Shown here one piece after another: positions 9,829 through 24,217 of a stretch of 64,000 nt of DNA. The translations under genes and the position numbers were made by a program. A model generated the notes under the pieces. It ran no database searches. It worked only from the letters and a program-made list of their open reading frames with translations, and was not told the DNA's origin. Source of the DNA: Auanema rhodensis. Lineage: Eukaryota; Nematoda; Chromadorea; Rhabditida; Rhabditidae. How positions within the stretch are numbered: position 1 is the stretch's first letter; each line of letters opens with the position of its first letter. The stretch covers positions 1,612,001-1,676,000 of the forward strand of contig OZ059898.1 in NCBI GenBank assembly GCA_964057225.1. Reading direction: 5' to 3'.

Positions 9829-12800
9829 AACATACACTAATGCATCATTTTTCAAACGATCATAACTAATTTTTGTATTAAGCGTTTCTCAATGTAGTAT
9901 AGTGCATTCGATGCGGATTTTTAAGCTGCGTCGATCTGTGTTATCAGATTTGCGCTAGCTTAAAAATGCACCGAGATATCAACTGATATAAGTTCACACT
10001 TATATCCTCGATTTTCACCCTGAAGATTTAATTTTTTCGTTGAATAACATTGTCCATCGTCTTTGCCTTGAAAAATGGAATCTAAAAACATCTACTTTTT
10101 GCTAAATTATTTTGAAATTTTTCGAAAACATTTTTGTCAAAATGTTTTTGGAAGCAATGTTGAGTGTACATGGAAACTCAACATACACTAATGCATCATT
10201 TTTCAAACGATCATAACTAATTTTTGTATTAAGCGTTTCTCAATGTAGTATAGTGCATTCGATGCGGATTTTTAAGCTGCGTCGATCTGTGTTATCAGAT
10301 TTGCGCTAGCTTAAAAATGCACCGAGATATCAACTGATATAAGTTCACACTTATATCCTCGATTTTCACCCTGAAGATTTAATTTTTTCGTTGAATAACA
10401 TTGTCCATCGTCTTTGCCTTGAAAAATGGAATCTAAAAACATCTACTTTTTGCTAAATTATTTTGAAATTTTTCGAAAAAATTTTTGTCAAAATGTTTTT
10501 GGAAGCAATGTTGAGTGTACATGGAAACTCAACATACACTAATGCATCATTTTTCAAACGATCATAACTAATTTTTGTATTAAGCGTTTCTCAATGTAGT
10601 ATAGTGCATTCGATGCGGATTTTTAAGCTGCGTCGATCTGTGTTATCAGATTTGCGCTAGCTTAAAAATGCACCGAGATATCAACTGATATAAGTTCACA
10701 CTTATATCCTCGATTTTCACCCTGAAGATTTAATTTTTTCGTTGAATAACATTGTCCATCGTCTTTGCCTTGAAAAATGGAATCTAAAAACATCTACTTT
10801 TTGCTAAATTATTTTGAAATTTTTCGAAAAAATTTTTGTCAAAATGTTTTTGGAAGCAATGTTGAGTGTACATGGAAACTCAACATACACTAATGCATCA
10901 TTTTTCAAACGATCATAACTAATTTTTGTATTAAGCGTTTCTCAATGTAGTATAGTGCATTCAATGCGGATTTTTAAGCTGCGTCGATCTGTGTTATCAG
11001 ATTTGCGCTAGCTTAAAAATGCACCGAGATATCAACTGATATAAGTTCACACTTATATCCTCGATTTTCACCCTGAAGAATTAATTTTTTCGTTGAATAA
11101 CATTGTCCATCGTCTTTGCCTTAAAAAAAGGAATCTAAAAACATCTACTTTTTGCTAAATTATTTTGAAATTTTTCGAAAAAATTTTTGTCAAAATGTTT
11201 TTGGAAGCAATGTTGAGTGTACATGGAAACTCAACATACACTAATGCATCATTTTTCAAACGATCATAACTAATTTTTGTATTAAGCGTTTCTCAATGTA
11301 GTATAGTGCATTCGATGCGGATTTTCAAGCTGCGTCGATCTGTGTTATCAGATTTGCGCTAGCTTAAAAATGCACCGAGATATCAACTGATATAAGTTCA
11401 CACTTATATCCTCGATTTTCACCCTGAAGATTTAATTTTTTCGTTGAATAACATTGTCCATCGTCTTTGCCTTGAAAAATGGAATCTAAAAACATCTACT
11501 TTTTGCTAAATTATTTTGAAATTTTTCGAAAAAATTTTTGTCAAAATGTTTTTGGAAGCAATGTTGAGTGTACATGGAAACTCAACATACACTAATGCAT
11601 CATTTTTCAAACGATCATAACTAATTTTTGTATTAAGCGTTTCTCAATGTAGTATAGTGCATTCGATGCGGATTTTTAAGCTGCGTCGATCTGTGTTATC
11701 AGATTTGCGCTAGCTTAAAAATGCACCGAGATATCAACTGATATAAGTTCACACTTATATCCTCGATTTTCACCCTGAAGATTTAATTTTTTCGTTGAAT
11801 AACATTGTCCATCGTCTTTGCCTTGAAAAATGGAATCTAAAAACATCTACTTTTTGCTAAATTATTTTGAAATTTTTCGAAAACATTTTTGTCAAAATGT
11901 TTTTGGAAGCAATGTTGAGTGTACATGGAAACTCAACATACACTAATGCATCATTTTTCAAACGATCATAACTAATTTTTGTATTAAGCGTTTCTCAATG
12001 TAGTATAGTGCATTCGATGCGGATTTTTAAGCTGCGTCGATCTGTGTTATCAGATTTGCGCTAGCTTAAAAATGCACCGAGATATCAACTGATATAAGTT
12101 CACACTTATATCCTCGATTTTCACCCTGAAGATTTAATTTTTTCGTTGAATAACATTGTCCATCGTCTTTGCCTTGAAAAATGGAATCTAAAAACATCTA
12201 CTTTTTGCTAAATTATTTTGAAATTTTTCGAAAAAATTTTTGTCAAAATGTTTTTGGAAGCAATGTTGAGTGTACATGGAAACTCAACATACACTAATGC
12301 ATCATTTTTCAAACGATCATAACTAATTTTTGTATTAAGCGTTTCTCAATGTAGTATAGTGCATTCGATGCGGATTTTTAAGCTGCGTCGATCTGTGTTA
12401 TCAGATTTGCGCTAGCTTAAAAATGCACCGAGATATCAACTGATATAAGTTCACACTTATATCCTCGATTTTCACCCTGAAGATTTAATTTTTTCGTTGA
12501 ATAACATTGTCCATCGTCTTTGCCTTGAAAAATGGAATCTAAAAACATCTACTTTTTGCTAAATTATTTTGAAATTTTTCGAAAAAATTTTTGTCAAAAT
12601 GTTTTTGGAAGCAATGTTGAGTGTACATGGAAACTCAACATACACTAATGCATCATTTTTCAAACGATCATAACTAATTTTTGTATTAAGCGTTTCTCAA
12701 TGTAGTATAGTGCATTCAATGCGGATTTTTAAGCTGCGTCGATCTGTGTTATCAGATTTGCGCTAGCTTAAAAATGCACCGAGATATCAACTGATATAAG

Positions 12801-13338
12801 TTCACACTTATATCCTCGATTTTCACCCTGAAGAATTAATTTTTTCGTTGAATAACATTGTCCATCGTCTTTGCCTTAAAAAAAGGAATCTAAAAACATC
12901 TACTTTTTGCTAAATTATTTTGAAATTTTTCGAAAAAATTTTTGTCAAAATGTTTTTGGAAGCAATGTTGAGTGTACATGGAAACTCAACATACACTAAT
13001 GCATCATTTTTCAAACGATCATAACTAATTTTTGTATTAAGCGTTTCTCAATGTAGTATAGTGCATTCGATGCGGATTTTCAAGCTGCGTCGATCTGTGT
13101 TATCAGATTTGCGCTAGCTTAAAAATGCACCGAGATATCAACTGATATAAGTTCACACTTATATCCTCGATTTTCACCCTGAAGATTTAATTTTTTCGTT
13201 GAATAACATTGTCCATCGTCTTTGCCTTGAAAAATGGAATCTAAAAACATCTACTTTTTGCTAAATTATTTTGAAATTTTTCGAAAAAATTTTTGTCAAA
13301 ATGTTTTTGGAAGCAATGTTGTGTGTACATGGAAACTC
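9829..13338. repeat. Five-monomer higher-order repeat, two tandem copies (m29-m33, m34-m38)
   Basis: The unit of 1,755 bp is: B with a301c; B; B; D with g82a and g242a; B with t94c. It occurs at 9829-11583 and 11584-13338. The second copy differs at a335t in its last monomer (near 13322). Shared combinations of rare marks in the same order make a five-copy duplication the simplest explanation. The last two monomer kinds also appear at 40.4 and 47.4 kb in modified form. Confidence 0.85.
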
Positions 13339-15444
13339 AACATACACTAATGCATCATTTTTCAAACGATCATAACTAATTTTTGTATTAAGCGTTTCTC
13401 AATGTAGTATAGTGCATTCGATGCGGATTTTTAAGCTGCGTCGATCTGTGTTATCAGATTTGCGCTAGCTTAAAAATGCACCGAGATATCAACTGATATA
13501 AGTTCACACTTATATCCTCGATTTTGACCCTGAAGAATTAATTTTTTCGTTGAATAACATTGTCCATCGTCTTCGCCTTAAAAAAAGGAATCTAAAAACA
13601 TCTACTTTTTGCTAAATTATTTTGAAATTTTTCGAAAAAATTTTTGTCAAAATGTTTTTGGAAGCAATGTTGAGTGTACATGGAAACTCAACATACACTA
13701 ATGCATCATTTTTCAAACGATCATAACTAATTTTTGTATTAAGCGTTTCTCAATGTAGTATAGTGCATTCGATGCGGATTTTTAAGCTGCGTCGATCTGT
13801 GTTATCAGATTTGCGCTAGCTTAAAAATGCACCGAGATATCAACTGATATAAGTTCACACTTATATCCTCGATTTTCACCCTGAAGATTTAATTTTTTCG
13901 TTGAATAACAATGTCCATCGTCTTTGCCTTGAAAAATGGAATCTAAAAACATCTACTTTTTGCTAAATTATTTTGAAATTTTTCGAAAAAATTTTTGTCA
14001 AAATGTTTTTGGAAGCAATGTTGAGTGTACATGGAAACTCAACATACACTAATGCATCATTTTTCAAACGATCATAACTAATTTTTGTATTAAGCGTTTC
14101 TCAATGTAGTATAGTGCATTCGATGCGGATTTTTAAGCTGCGTCGATCTGTGTTATCAGATTTGCGCTAGCTTAAAAATGCACCGAGATATCAACTGATA
14201 TAAGTTCACACTTATATCCTCGATTTTCACCCTGAAGATTTAATTTTTTCGTTGAATAACATTGTCCATCGTCTTTGCCTTGAAAAATGGAATCTAAAAA
14301 CATCTACTTTTTGCTAAATTATTTTGAAATTTTTCGAAAAAATTTTTGTCAAAATGTTTTTGGAAGCAATGTTGAGTGTACATGGAAACTCAACATACAC
14401 TAATGCATCATTTTTCAAACGATCATAACTAATTTTTGTATTAAGCGTTTCTCAATGTAGTATAGTGCATTCGATGCGGATTTTTAAGCTGCGTCGATCT
14501 GTGTTATCAGATTTGCGCTAGCTTAAAAATGCACCGAGATATCAACTGATATAAGTTCACACTTATATCCTCGATTTTCACCCTGAAGAATTAATTTTTT
14601 CGTTGAATAACATTGTCCATCGTCTTTGCCTTGAAAAAAGGAATCTAAAAACATCTACTTTTTGCTAAATTATTTTGAAATTTTTCGAAAAAAGTTTTGT
14701 CAAAATGTTTTTGGAAGCAATGTTGAGTGTACATGGAAACTCAACATACACTAATGCATCATTTTTCAAACGATCATAACTAATTTTTGTATTAAGCGTT
14801 TCTCAATGTAGTATAGTGCATTCGATGCGGATTTTTAAGCTGCGTCGATCTGTGTTATCAGATTTGCGCTAGCTTAAAAATGCACCGAGATATCAACTGA
14901 TATAAGTTCACACTTATATCCTCGATTTTCACCCTGAAGAATTAATTTTTTCGTTGAATAACATTGTCCATCGTCTTTGCCTTGAAAAAAGGAATCTAAA
15001 AACATCTACTTTTTGCTAAATTATTTTGAAATTTTTCGAAAAAATTTTTGTCAAAATGTTTTTGGAAGCAATGTTGAGTGTACATGGAAACTCAACATAC
15101 ACTAATGCATCATTTTTCAAACGATCATAACTAATTTTTGTATTAAGCGTTTCTCAATGTAGTATAGTGCATTCGATGCGGATTTTTAAGCTGCGTCGAT
15201 CTGTGTTATCAGATTTGCGCTAGCTTAAAAATGCACCGAGATATCAACTGATATAAGTTCACACTTATATCCTCGATTTTCACCCTGAAGATTTAATTTT
15301 TTCGTTGAATAACATTGTCCATCGTCTTTGCCTTGAAAAATGGAATCTAAAAACATCTACTTTTTGCTAAATTATTTTGAAATTTTTCGAAAAAATTTTT
15401 GTCAAAATGTTTTTGGAAGCAATGTTGAGTGTACATGGAAACTC
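13339..15444. repeat. Copies m39-m44
   Basis: m39 has c188g, t236c and g242a. m40 is B with t222a (near 13911), a mark that later flags the start of the 13-copy unit at 49 kb. m41 is B, m42 is D with t303g, m43 is D and m44 is B. The order m37-m40 (g82a; t94c/a335t; c188g; t222a) resembles m116-m118 plus m120 at 40.4-42.1 kb, 27.7 kb away, which suggests shared descent. Confidence 0.75.
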
Positions 15445-17548
15445 AACATACACTAATGCATCATTTTTCAAACGATCATAACTAATTTTTGTATTAAGCG
15501 TTTCTCAATGTAGTATAGTGCATTCGATGCGGATTTTTAAGCTGCGTCGATCTGTGTTATCAGATTTGCGCTAGCTTAAAAATGCACCGAGATATCAACT
15601 GATATAAGTTCACACTTATATCCTCGATTTTCACCCTGAAGAATTAATTTTTTCGTTGAATAACATTGTCCATCGTTTTTGCCTTGAAAAAAGGAATCTA
15701 AAAACATCTACTTTTTGCTAAATTATTTTGAAATTTTTCGAAAAAATTTTTGTCAAAATGTTTTTGGAAGCAATGTTGAGTGTACATGGAAACTCAACAT
15801 ACACTAATGCATCATTTTTCAAACGATCATAACTAATTTTTGTATTAAGCGTTTCTCAATGTAGTATAGTGCATTCGATGCGGATTTTTAAGCTGCGTCG
15901 ATCTGTGTTATCAGATTTGCGCTAGCTTAAAAATGCACCGAGATATCAACTGATATAAGTTCACACTTATATCCTCGATTTTCACCCTGAAGAATTAATT
16001 TTTTCGTTGAATAACATTGTCCATCGTTTTTGCCTTGAAAAAAGGAATCTAAAAACATCTACTTTTTGCTAAATTATTTTGAAATTGTTCGAAAAAATTT
16101 TTGTCAAAATGTTTTTGGAAGCAATGTTGAGTGTACATGGAAACTCAACATACACTAATGCATCATTTTTCAAACGATCATAACTAATTTTTGTATTAAG
16201 CGTTTCTCAATGTAGTATAGTGCATTCGATGCGGATTTTTAAGCTGCGTCGATCTGTGTTATCAGATTTGCGCTAGCTTAAAAATGCACCGAGATATCAA
16301 CTGATATAAGTTCACACTTATATCCTCGATTTTCACCCTGAAGATTTAATTTTTTCGTTGAATAACATTGTCCATCGTCTTTGCCTTGAAAAATGGAATC
16401 TAAAAACATCTACTTTTTGCTAAATTATTTTGAAATTTTTCGAAAAAATTTTTGTCAAAATGTTTTTGGAAGCAATGTTGAGTGTACATGGAAACTCAAC
16501 ATACACTAATGCATCATTTTTCAAACGATCATAACTAATTTTTGTATTAAGCGTTTCTCAATGTAGTATAGTGCATTCGATGCGGATTTTTAAGCTGCGT
16601 CGATCTGTGTTATCAGATTTGCGCTAGCTTAGAAATGCACCGAGATATCAACTGATATAAGTTCACACATATCCTCGATTTTCACCCTGAAGAATTAATT
16701 TTTTCGTTGAATAACATTGTCCATCGTTTTTGCCTTGAAAAAAGGAATCTAAAAACATCTACTTTTTGCTAAATTATTTTGAAATTTTTCGAAAAAATTT
16801 TTGTCAAAATGTTTTTGGAAGCAATGTTGAGTGTACATGGAAACTCAACATACACTAATGCATCATTTTTCAAACGATCATAACTAATTTTTGTATTAAG
16901 CGTTTCTCAATGTAGTATAGTGCATTCGATGCGGATTTTTAAGCTGCGTCGATCTGTGTTATCAGATTTGCGCTAGCTTAAAAATGCACCGAGATATCAA
17001 CTGATATAAGTTCACACTTATATCCTCGATTTTCACCCTGAAGAATTAATTTTTTCGTTGAATAACATTGTCCATCGTTTTTGCCTTGAAAAAAGGAATC
17101 TAAAAACATCTACTTTTTGCTAAATTATTTTGAAATTGTTCGAAAAAATTTTTGTCAAAATGTTTTTGGAAGCAATGTTGAGTGTACATGGAAACTCAAC
17201 ATACACTAATGCATCATTTTTCAAACGATCATAACTAATTTTTGTATTAAGCGTTTCTCAATGTAGTATAGTGCATTCGATGCGGATTTTTAAGCTGCGT
17301 CGATCTGTGTTATCAGATTTGCGCTAGCTTAAAAATGCACCGAGATATCAACTGATATAAGTTCACACTTATATCCTCGATTTTCACCCTGAAGATTTAA
17401 TTTTTTCGTTGAATAACATTGTCCATCGTCTTTGCCTTGAAAAATGGAATCTAAAAACATCTACTTTTTGCTAAATTATTTTGAAATTTTTCGAAAAAAT
17501 TTTTGTCAAAATGTTTTTGGAAGCAATGTTGAGTGTACATGGAAACTC
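15445..17548. repeat. Three-monomer higher-order repeat, two copies (m45-m47, m48-m50), with a 2-bp deletion
   Basis: The order A, A with a t-to-g change in the 290-301 palindrome, B occurs twice. The first monomer of the second copy (m48, 16498-16846) is 349 bp. It has lost two T of inverted repeat 2 near 16668 and has an A-to-G at position 135. This is the first phase change in the array. Confidence 0.82.
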
Positions 17549-18601
17549 AACATACACTAATGCATCATTTTTCAAACGATCATAACTAATTTTTGTATTA
17601 AGCGTTTCTCAATGTAGTATAGTGCATTCGATGCGGATTTTTAAGCTGCGTCGATCTGTGTTATCAGATTTGCGCTAGCTTAAAAATGCACCGAGATATC
17701 AACTGATATAAGTTCACACTTATATCCTCGATTTTCACCCTGAAGAATTAATTTTTTCGTTGAATAACATTGTCCATCGTCTTTGCCTTGAAAAAAGGAA
17801 TCTAAAAACATCTACTTTTTGCTAAATTATTTTGAAATTTTTCGAAAAAAGTTTTGTCAAAATGTTTTTGGAAGCAATGTTGAGTGTACATGGAAACTCA
17901 ACATACACTAATGCATCATTTTTCAAACGATCATAACTAATTTTTGTATTAAGCGTTTCTCAATGTAGTATAGTGCATTCGATGCGGATTTTTAAGCTGC
18001 GTCGATCTGTGTTATCAGATTTGCGCTAGCTTAAAAATGCACCGAGATATCAACTGATATAAGTTCACACTTATATCCTCGATTTTCACCCTGAAGATTT
18101 AATTTTTTCGTTGAATAACATTGTCCATCGTCTTTGCCTTGAAAAATGGAATCTAAAAACATCTACTTTTTGCTAAATTATTTTGAAATTTTTCGAAAAA
18201 ATTTTTGTCAAAATGTTTTTGGAAGCAATGTTGAGTGTACATGGAAACTCAACATACACTAATGCATCATTTTTCAAACGATCATAACTAATTTTTGTAT
18301 TAAGCGTTTCTCAATGTAGTATAGTGCATTCGATGCGGATTTTTAAGCTGCGTCGATCTGTGTTATCAGATTTGCGCTAGCTTAAAAATGCACCGAGATA
18401 TCAACTGATATAAGTTCACACTTATATCCTCGATTTTCACCCTGAAGAATTAATTTTTTCGTTGAATAACATTGTCCATCGTCTTTGCCTTGAAAAAAGG
18501 AATCTAAAAACATCTACTTTTTGCTAAATTATTTTGAAATTTTTCGAAAAAAGTTTTGTCAAAATGTTTTTGGAAGCAATGTTGAGTGTACATGGAAACT
18601 C
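17198..18601. repeat. Two-monomer repeat, two copies (m50-m53)
   Basis: Alternating B and D copies (B, D, B, D). Both D copies (m51 and m53) share t303g, giving a dimer unit of 702 bp present twice. m42, eight to nine copies upstream, carries the same t303g D form and is the likely relative. Confidence 0.8.
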
Positions 18602-20707
18602 AACATACACTAATGCATCATTTTTCAAACGATCATAACTAATTTTTGTATTAAGCGTTTCTCAATGTAGTATAGTGCATTCGATGCGGATTTTTAAGCT
18701 GCGTCGATCTGTGTTATCAGATTTGCGCTAGCTTAAAAATGCACCGAGATATCAACTGATATAAGTTCACACTTATATCCTCGATTTTCACCCTGAAGAA
18801 TTAATTTTTTCGTTGAATAACATTGTCCATCGTTTTTGCCTTGAAAAAAGGAATCTAAAAACATCTACTTTTTGCTAAATTATTTTGAAATTTTTCGAAA
18901 AAATTTTTGTCAAAATGTTTTTGGAAGCAATGTTGAGTGTACATGGAAACTCAACATACACTAATGCATCATTTTTCAAACGATCATAACTAATTTTTGT
19001 ATTAAGCGTTTCTCAATGTAGTATAGTGCATTCGATGCGGATTTTTAAGCTGCGTCGATCTGTGTTATCAGATTTGCGCTAGCTTAAAAATGCACCGAGA
19101 TATCAACTGATATAAGTTCACACTTATATCCTCGATTTTCACCCTGAAGAATTAATTTTTTCGTTGAATAACATTGTCCATCGTTTTTGCCTTGAAAAAA
19201 GGAATCTAAAAACATCTACTTTTTGCTAAATTATTTTGAAATTTTTCGAAAAAATTTTTGTCAAAATGTTTTTGGAAGCAATGTTGAGTGTACATGGAAA
19301 CTCAACATACACTAATGCATCATTTTTCAAACGATCATAACTAATTTTTGTATTAAGCGTTTCTCAATGTAGTATAGTGCATTCGATGCGGATTTTTAAG
19401 CTGCGTCGATCTGTGTTATCAGATTTGCGCTAGCTTAAAAATGCACCGAGATATCAACTGATATAAGTTCACACTTATATCCTCGATTTTCACCCTGAAG
19501 AATTAATTTTTTCGTTGAATAACATTGTCCATCGTTTTTGCCTTGAAAAAAGGAATCTAAAAACATCTACTTTTTGCTAAATTATTTTGAAATTTTTCGA
19601 AAAAATTTTTGTCAAAATGTTTTTGGAAGCAATGTTGAGTGTACATGGAAACTCAACTTACACTAATGCATCATTTTTCAAACGATCATAACTAATTTTT
19701 GTATTAAGCGTTTCTCAATGTAGTATAGTGCATTCGATGCGGATTTTTAAGCTGCGTCGATCTGTGTTATCAGATTTGCGCTAGCTTAAAAATGCACCGA
19801 GATATCAACTGATATAAGTTCACACTTATATCCTCGATTTTCACCCTGAAGAATTAATTTTTTCGTTGAATAACATTGTCCATCGTTTTTGCCTTGAAAA
19901 AAGGAATCTAAAAACATCTACTTTTTGCTAAATTATTTTGAAATTTTTCGAAAAAATTTTTGTCAAAATGTTTTTGGAAGCAATGTTGAGTGTACATGGA
20001 AACTCAACATACACTAATGCATCATTTTTCAAACGATCATAACTAATTTTTGTATTAAGCGTTTCTCAATGTAGTATAGTGCATTCGATGCGGATTTTTA
20101 AGCTGCGTCGATCTGTGTTATCAGATTTGCGCTAGCTTAAAAATGCACCGAGATATCAACTGATATAAGTTCACACTTATATCCTCGATTTTCACCCTGA
20201 AGAATTAATTTTTTCGTTGAATAACATTGTCCATCGTTTTTGCCTTGAAAAAAGGAATCTAAAAACATCTACTTTTTGCTAAACTATTTTGAAATTTTTC
20301 GAAAAAATTTTTGTCAAAATGTTTTTGGAAGCAATGTTGAGTGTACATGGAAACTCAACATACACTAATGCATCATTTTTCAAACGATCATAACTAATTT
20401 TTGTATTAAGCGTTTCTCAATGTAGTATAGTGCATTCGATGCGGATTTTTAAGCTGCGTCGATCTGTGTTATCAGATTTGCGCTAGCTTAAAAATGCACC
20501 GAGATATCAACTGATATAAGTTCACACTTATATCCTCGATTTTCACCCTGAAGAATTAATTTTTTCGTTGAATAACATTGTCCATCGTTTTTGCCTTGAA
20601 AAAAGGAATCTAAAAACATCTACTTTTTGCTAAATTATTTTGAAATTTTTCGAAAAAATTTTTGTCAAAATGTTTTTGGAAGCAATGTTGAGTGTACATG
20701 GAAACTC
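18602..20707. repeat. Run of six type-A copies m54-m59
   Basis: Six consecutive type-A monomers, nearly identical. Marks are a4t at the start of m57 (19658) and a single T-to-C near 20285 in m58. This is a stretch of strong local homogenisation. No gene or other element is present. Confidence 0.8.
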
Positions 20708-23700
20708 AACTTACACTAATGCATCATTTTTCAAACGATCATAACTAATTTTTGTATTAAGCGTTTCTCAATGTAGTATAGTGCATTCGATGCGGATTTT
20801 TAAGCTGCGTCGATCTGTGTTATCAGATTTGCGCTAGCTTAAAAATGCACCGAGATATCAACTGATATAAGTTCACACTTATATCCTCGATTTTCACCCT
20901 GAAGAATTAATTTTTTCGTTGAATAACATTGTCCATCGTTTTTGCCTTGAAAAAAGGAATCTAAAAACATCTACTTTTTGCTAAATTATTTTGAAATTTT
21001 TCGAAAAAATTTTTGTCAAAATGTTTTTGGAAGCAATGTTGAGTGTACATGGAAACTCAACATACACTAATGCATCATTTTTCAAACGATCATAACTAAT
21101 TTTTGTATTAAGCGTTTCTCAATGTAGTATAGTGCATTCGATGCGGATTTTTAAGCTGCGTCGATCTGTGTTATCAGATTTGCGCTAGCTTAAAAATGCA
21201 CCGAGATATCAACTGATATAAGTTCACACTTATATCCTCGATTTTCACCCTGAAGATTTAATTTTTTCGTTGAATAACATTGTCCATCGTCTTTGCCTTG
21301 AAAAATGGAATCTAAAAACATCTACTTTTTGCTAAATTATTTTGAAATTTTTCGAAAAAATTTTTGTCAAAATGTTTTTGGAAGCAATGTTGAGTGTACA
21401 TGGAAACTCAACATACACTAATGCATCATTTTTCAAACGATCATAACTAATTTTTGTATTAAGCGTTTCTCAATGTAGTATAGTGCATTCGATGCGGATT
21501 TTTAAGCTGCGTCGATCTGTGTTATCAGATTTGCGCTAGCTTAAAAATGCACCGAGATATCAACTGATATAAGTTCACACTTATATCCTCGATTTTCACC
21601 CTGAAGAATTAATTTTTTCGTTGAATAACATTGTCCATCGTTTTTGCCTTGAAAAAAGGAATCTAAAAACATCTACTTTTTGCTAAATTATTTTGAAATT
21701 TTTCGAAAAAATTTTTGTCAAAATGTTTTTGGAAGCAATGTTGAGTGTACATGGAAACTCAACATACACTAATGCATCATTTTTCAAACGATCATAACTA
21801 ATTTTTGTATTAAGCGTTTCTCAATGTAGTATAGTGCATTCGATGCGGATTTTTAAGCTGCGTCGATCTGTGTTATCAGATTTGCGCTAGCTTAAAAATG
21901 CACCGAGATATCAACTGATATAAGTTCACACTTATATCCTCGATTTTCACCCTGAAGAATTAATTTTTTCGTTGAATAACATTGTCCATCGTTTTTGCCT
22001 TGAAAAAAGGAATCTAAAAACATCTACTTTTTGCTAAATTATTTTGAAATTTTTCGAAAAAATTTTTGTCAAAATGTTTTTGGAAGCAATGTTGAGTGTA
22101 CATGGAAACTCAACATACACTAATGCATCATTTTTCAAACGATCATAACTAATTTTTATATTAAGCGTTTCTCAAAGTAGTATAGTGCATTCGATGCGGA
22201 TTTTTAAGCTGCGTCGATCTGTGTTATCAGATTTGCGCTAGCTTAAAAATACACCGAGATATCAACTGATATAAGTTCACACTTATATCCTCGATTTTCA
22301 CCCTGAAGAATTAATTTTTTCGTTGAATAACATTGTCCATCGTTTTTGCCTTGAAAAAAGGAATCTAAAAACATCTACTTTTTGCTAAATTATTTTGAAA
22401 TTTTTCGAAAAAATTTTTGTCAAAATGTTTTTGGAAGCAATGTTGAGTGTACATGGAAACTCAACTTACACTAATGCATCATTTTTCAAACGATCATAAC
22501 TAATTTTTGTATTAAGCGTTTCTCAATGTAGTATAGTGCATTCGATGCGGATTTTTAAGCTGCGTCGATCTGTGTTATCAGATTTGCGCTAGCTTAAAAA
22601 TGCACCGAGATATCAACTGATATAAGTTCACACTTATATCCTCGATTTTCACCCTGAAGAATTAATTTTTTCGTTGAATAACATTGTCCATCGTTTTTGC
22701 CTTGAAAAAAGGAATCTAAAAACATCTACTTTTTGCTAAATTATTTTGAAATTTTTCGAAAAAATTTTTGTCAAAATGTTTTTGGAAGCAATGTTGAGTG
22801 TACATGGAAACTCAACATACACTAATGCATCATTTTTCAAACGATCATAACTAATTTTTGTATTAAGCGTTTCTCAATGTAGTATAGTGCATTCGATGCG
22901 GATTTTTAAGCTGCGTCGATCTGTGTTATCAGATTTGCGCTAGCTTAAAAATGCACCGAGATATCAACTGATATAAGTTCACACTTATATCCTCGATTTT
23001 CACCCTGAAGATTTAATTTTTTCGTTGAATAACATTGTCCATCGTCTTTGCCTTGAAAAATGGAATCTAAAAACATCTACTTTTTGCTAAATTATTTTGA
23101 AATTTTTCGAAAAAATTTTTGTCAAAATGTTTTTGGAAGCAATGTTGAGTGTACATGGAAACTCAACATACACTAATGCATCATTTTTCAAACGATCATA
23201 ACTAATTTTTGTATTAAGCGTTTCTCAATGTAGTATAGTGCATTCGATGCGGATTTTTAAGCTGCGTCGATCTGTGTTATCAGATTTGCGCTAGCTTAAA
23301 AATGCACCGAGATATCAACTGATATAAGTTCACACTTATATCCTCGATTTTCACCCTGAAGAATTAATTTTTTCGTTGAATAACTTTGTCCATCGTTTTT
23401 GCCTTGAAAAAAGGAATCTAAAAACATCTACTTTTTGCTAAATTATTTTGAAATTTTTCGAAAAAATTTTTGTCAAAATGTTTTTGGAAGCAATGTTGAG
23501 TGTACATGGAAACTCAACATACACTAATGCATCATTTTTCAAACGATCATAACTAATTTTTGTATTAAGCGTTTCTCAATGTAGTATAGTGCATTCGATG
23601 CGGATTTTTAAGCTGCGTCGATCTGTGTTATCAGATTTGCGCTAGCTTAAAAATGCACCGAGATATCAACTGATATAAGTTCACACTTATATCCTCGATT

Positions 23701-24217
23701 TTCACCCTGAAGAATTAATTTTTTCGTTGAATAACATTGTCCATCGTTTTTGCCTTGAAAAAAGGAATCTAAAAACATCTACTTTTTGCTAAATTATTTT
23801 GAAATTTTTCGAAAAAATTTTTGTCAAAATGTTTTTGGAAGCAATGTTGAGTGTACATGGAAACTCAACATACACTAATGCATCATTTTTCAAACGATCA
23901 TAACTAATTTTTATATTAAGCGTTTCTCAATGTAGTATAGTGCATTCGATGCGGATTTTTAAGCTGCGTCGATCTGTGTTATCAGATTTGCGCTAGCTTA
24001 AAAATACACCGAGATATCAACTGATATAAGTTCACACTTATATCCTCGATTTTCACCCTGAAGAATTAATTTTTTCGTTGAATAACATTGTCCATCGTTT
24101 TTGCCTTGAAAAAAGGAATCTAAAAACATCTACTTTTTGCTAAATTATTTTGAAATTTTTCGAAAAAATTTTTGTCAAAATGTTTTTGGAAGCAATGTTG
24201 AGTGTACATGGAAACTC
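20708..24217. repeat. Five-monomer higher-order repeat, two tandem copies (m60-m64, m65-m69)
   Basis: The 1,755-bp unit is: A with a4t; B; A; A; A with g47a and g140a. It is present at 20708-22462 and 22463-24217. Private differences are an A in place of T near position 65 in m64 and one near 222 in m67. The g47a/g140a copy appears again as m75, six copies later, so parts of the unit extend downstream. Confidence 0.85.
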
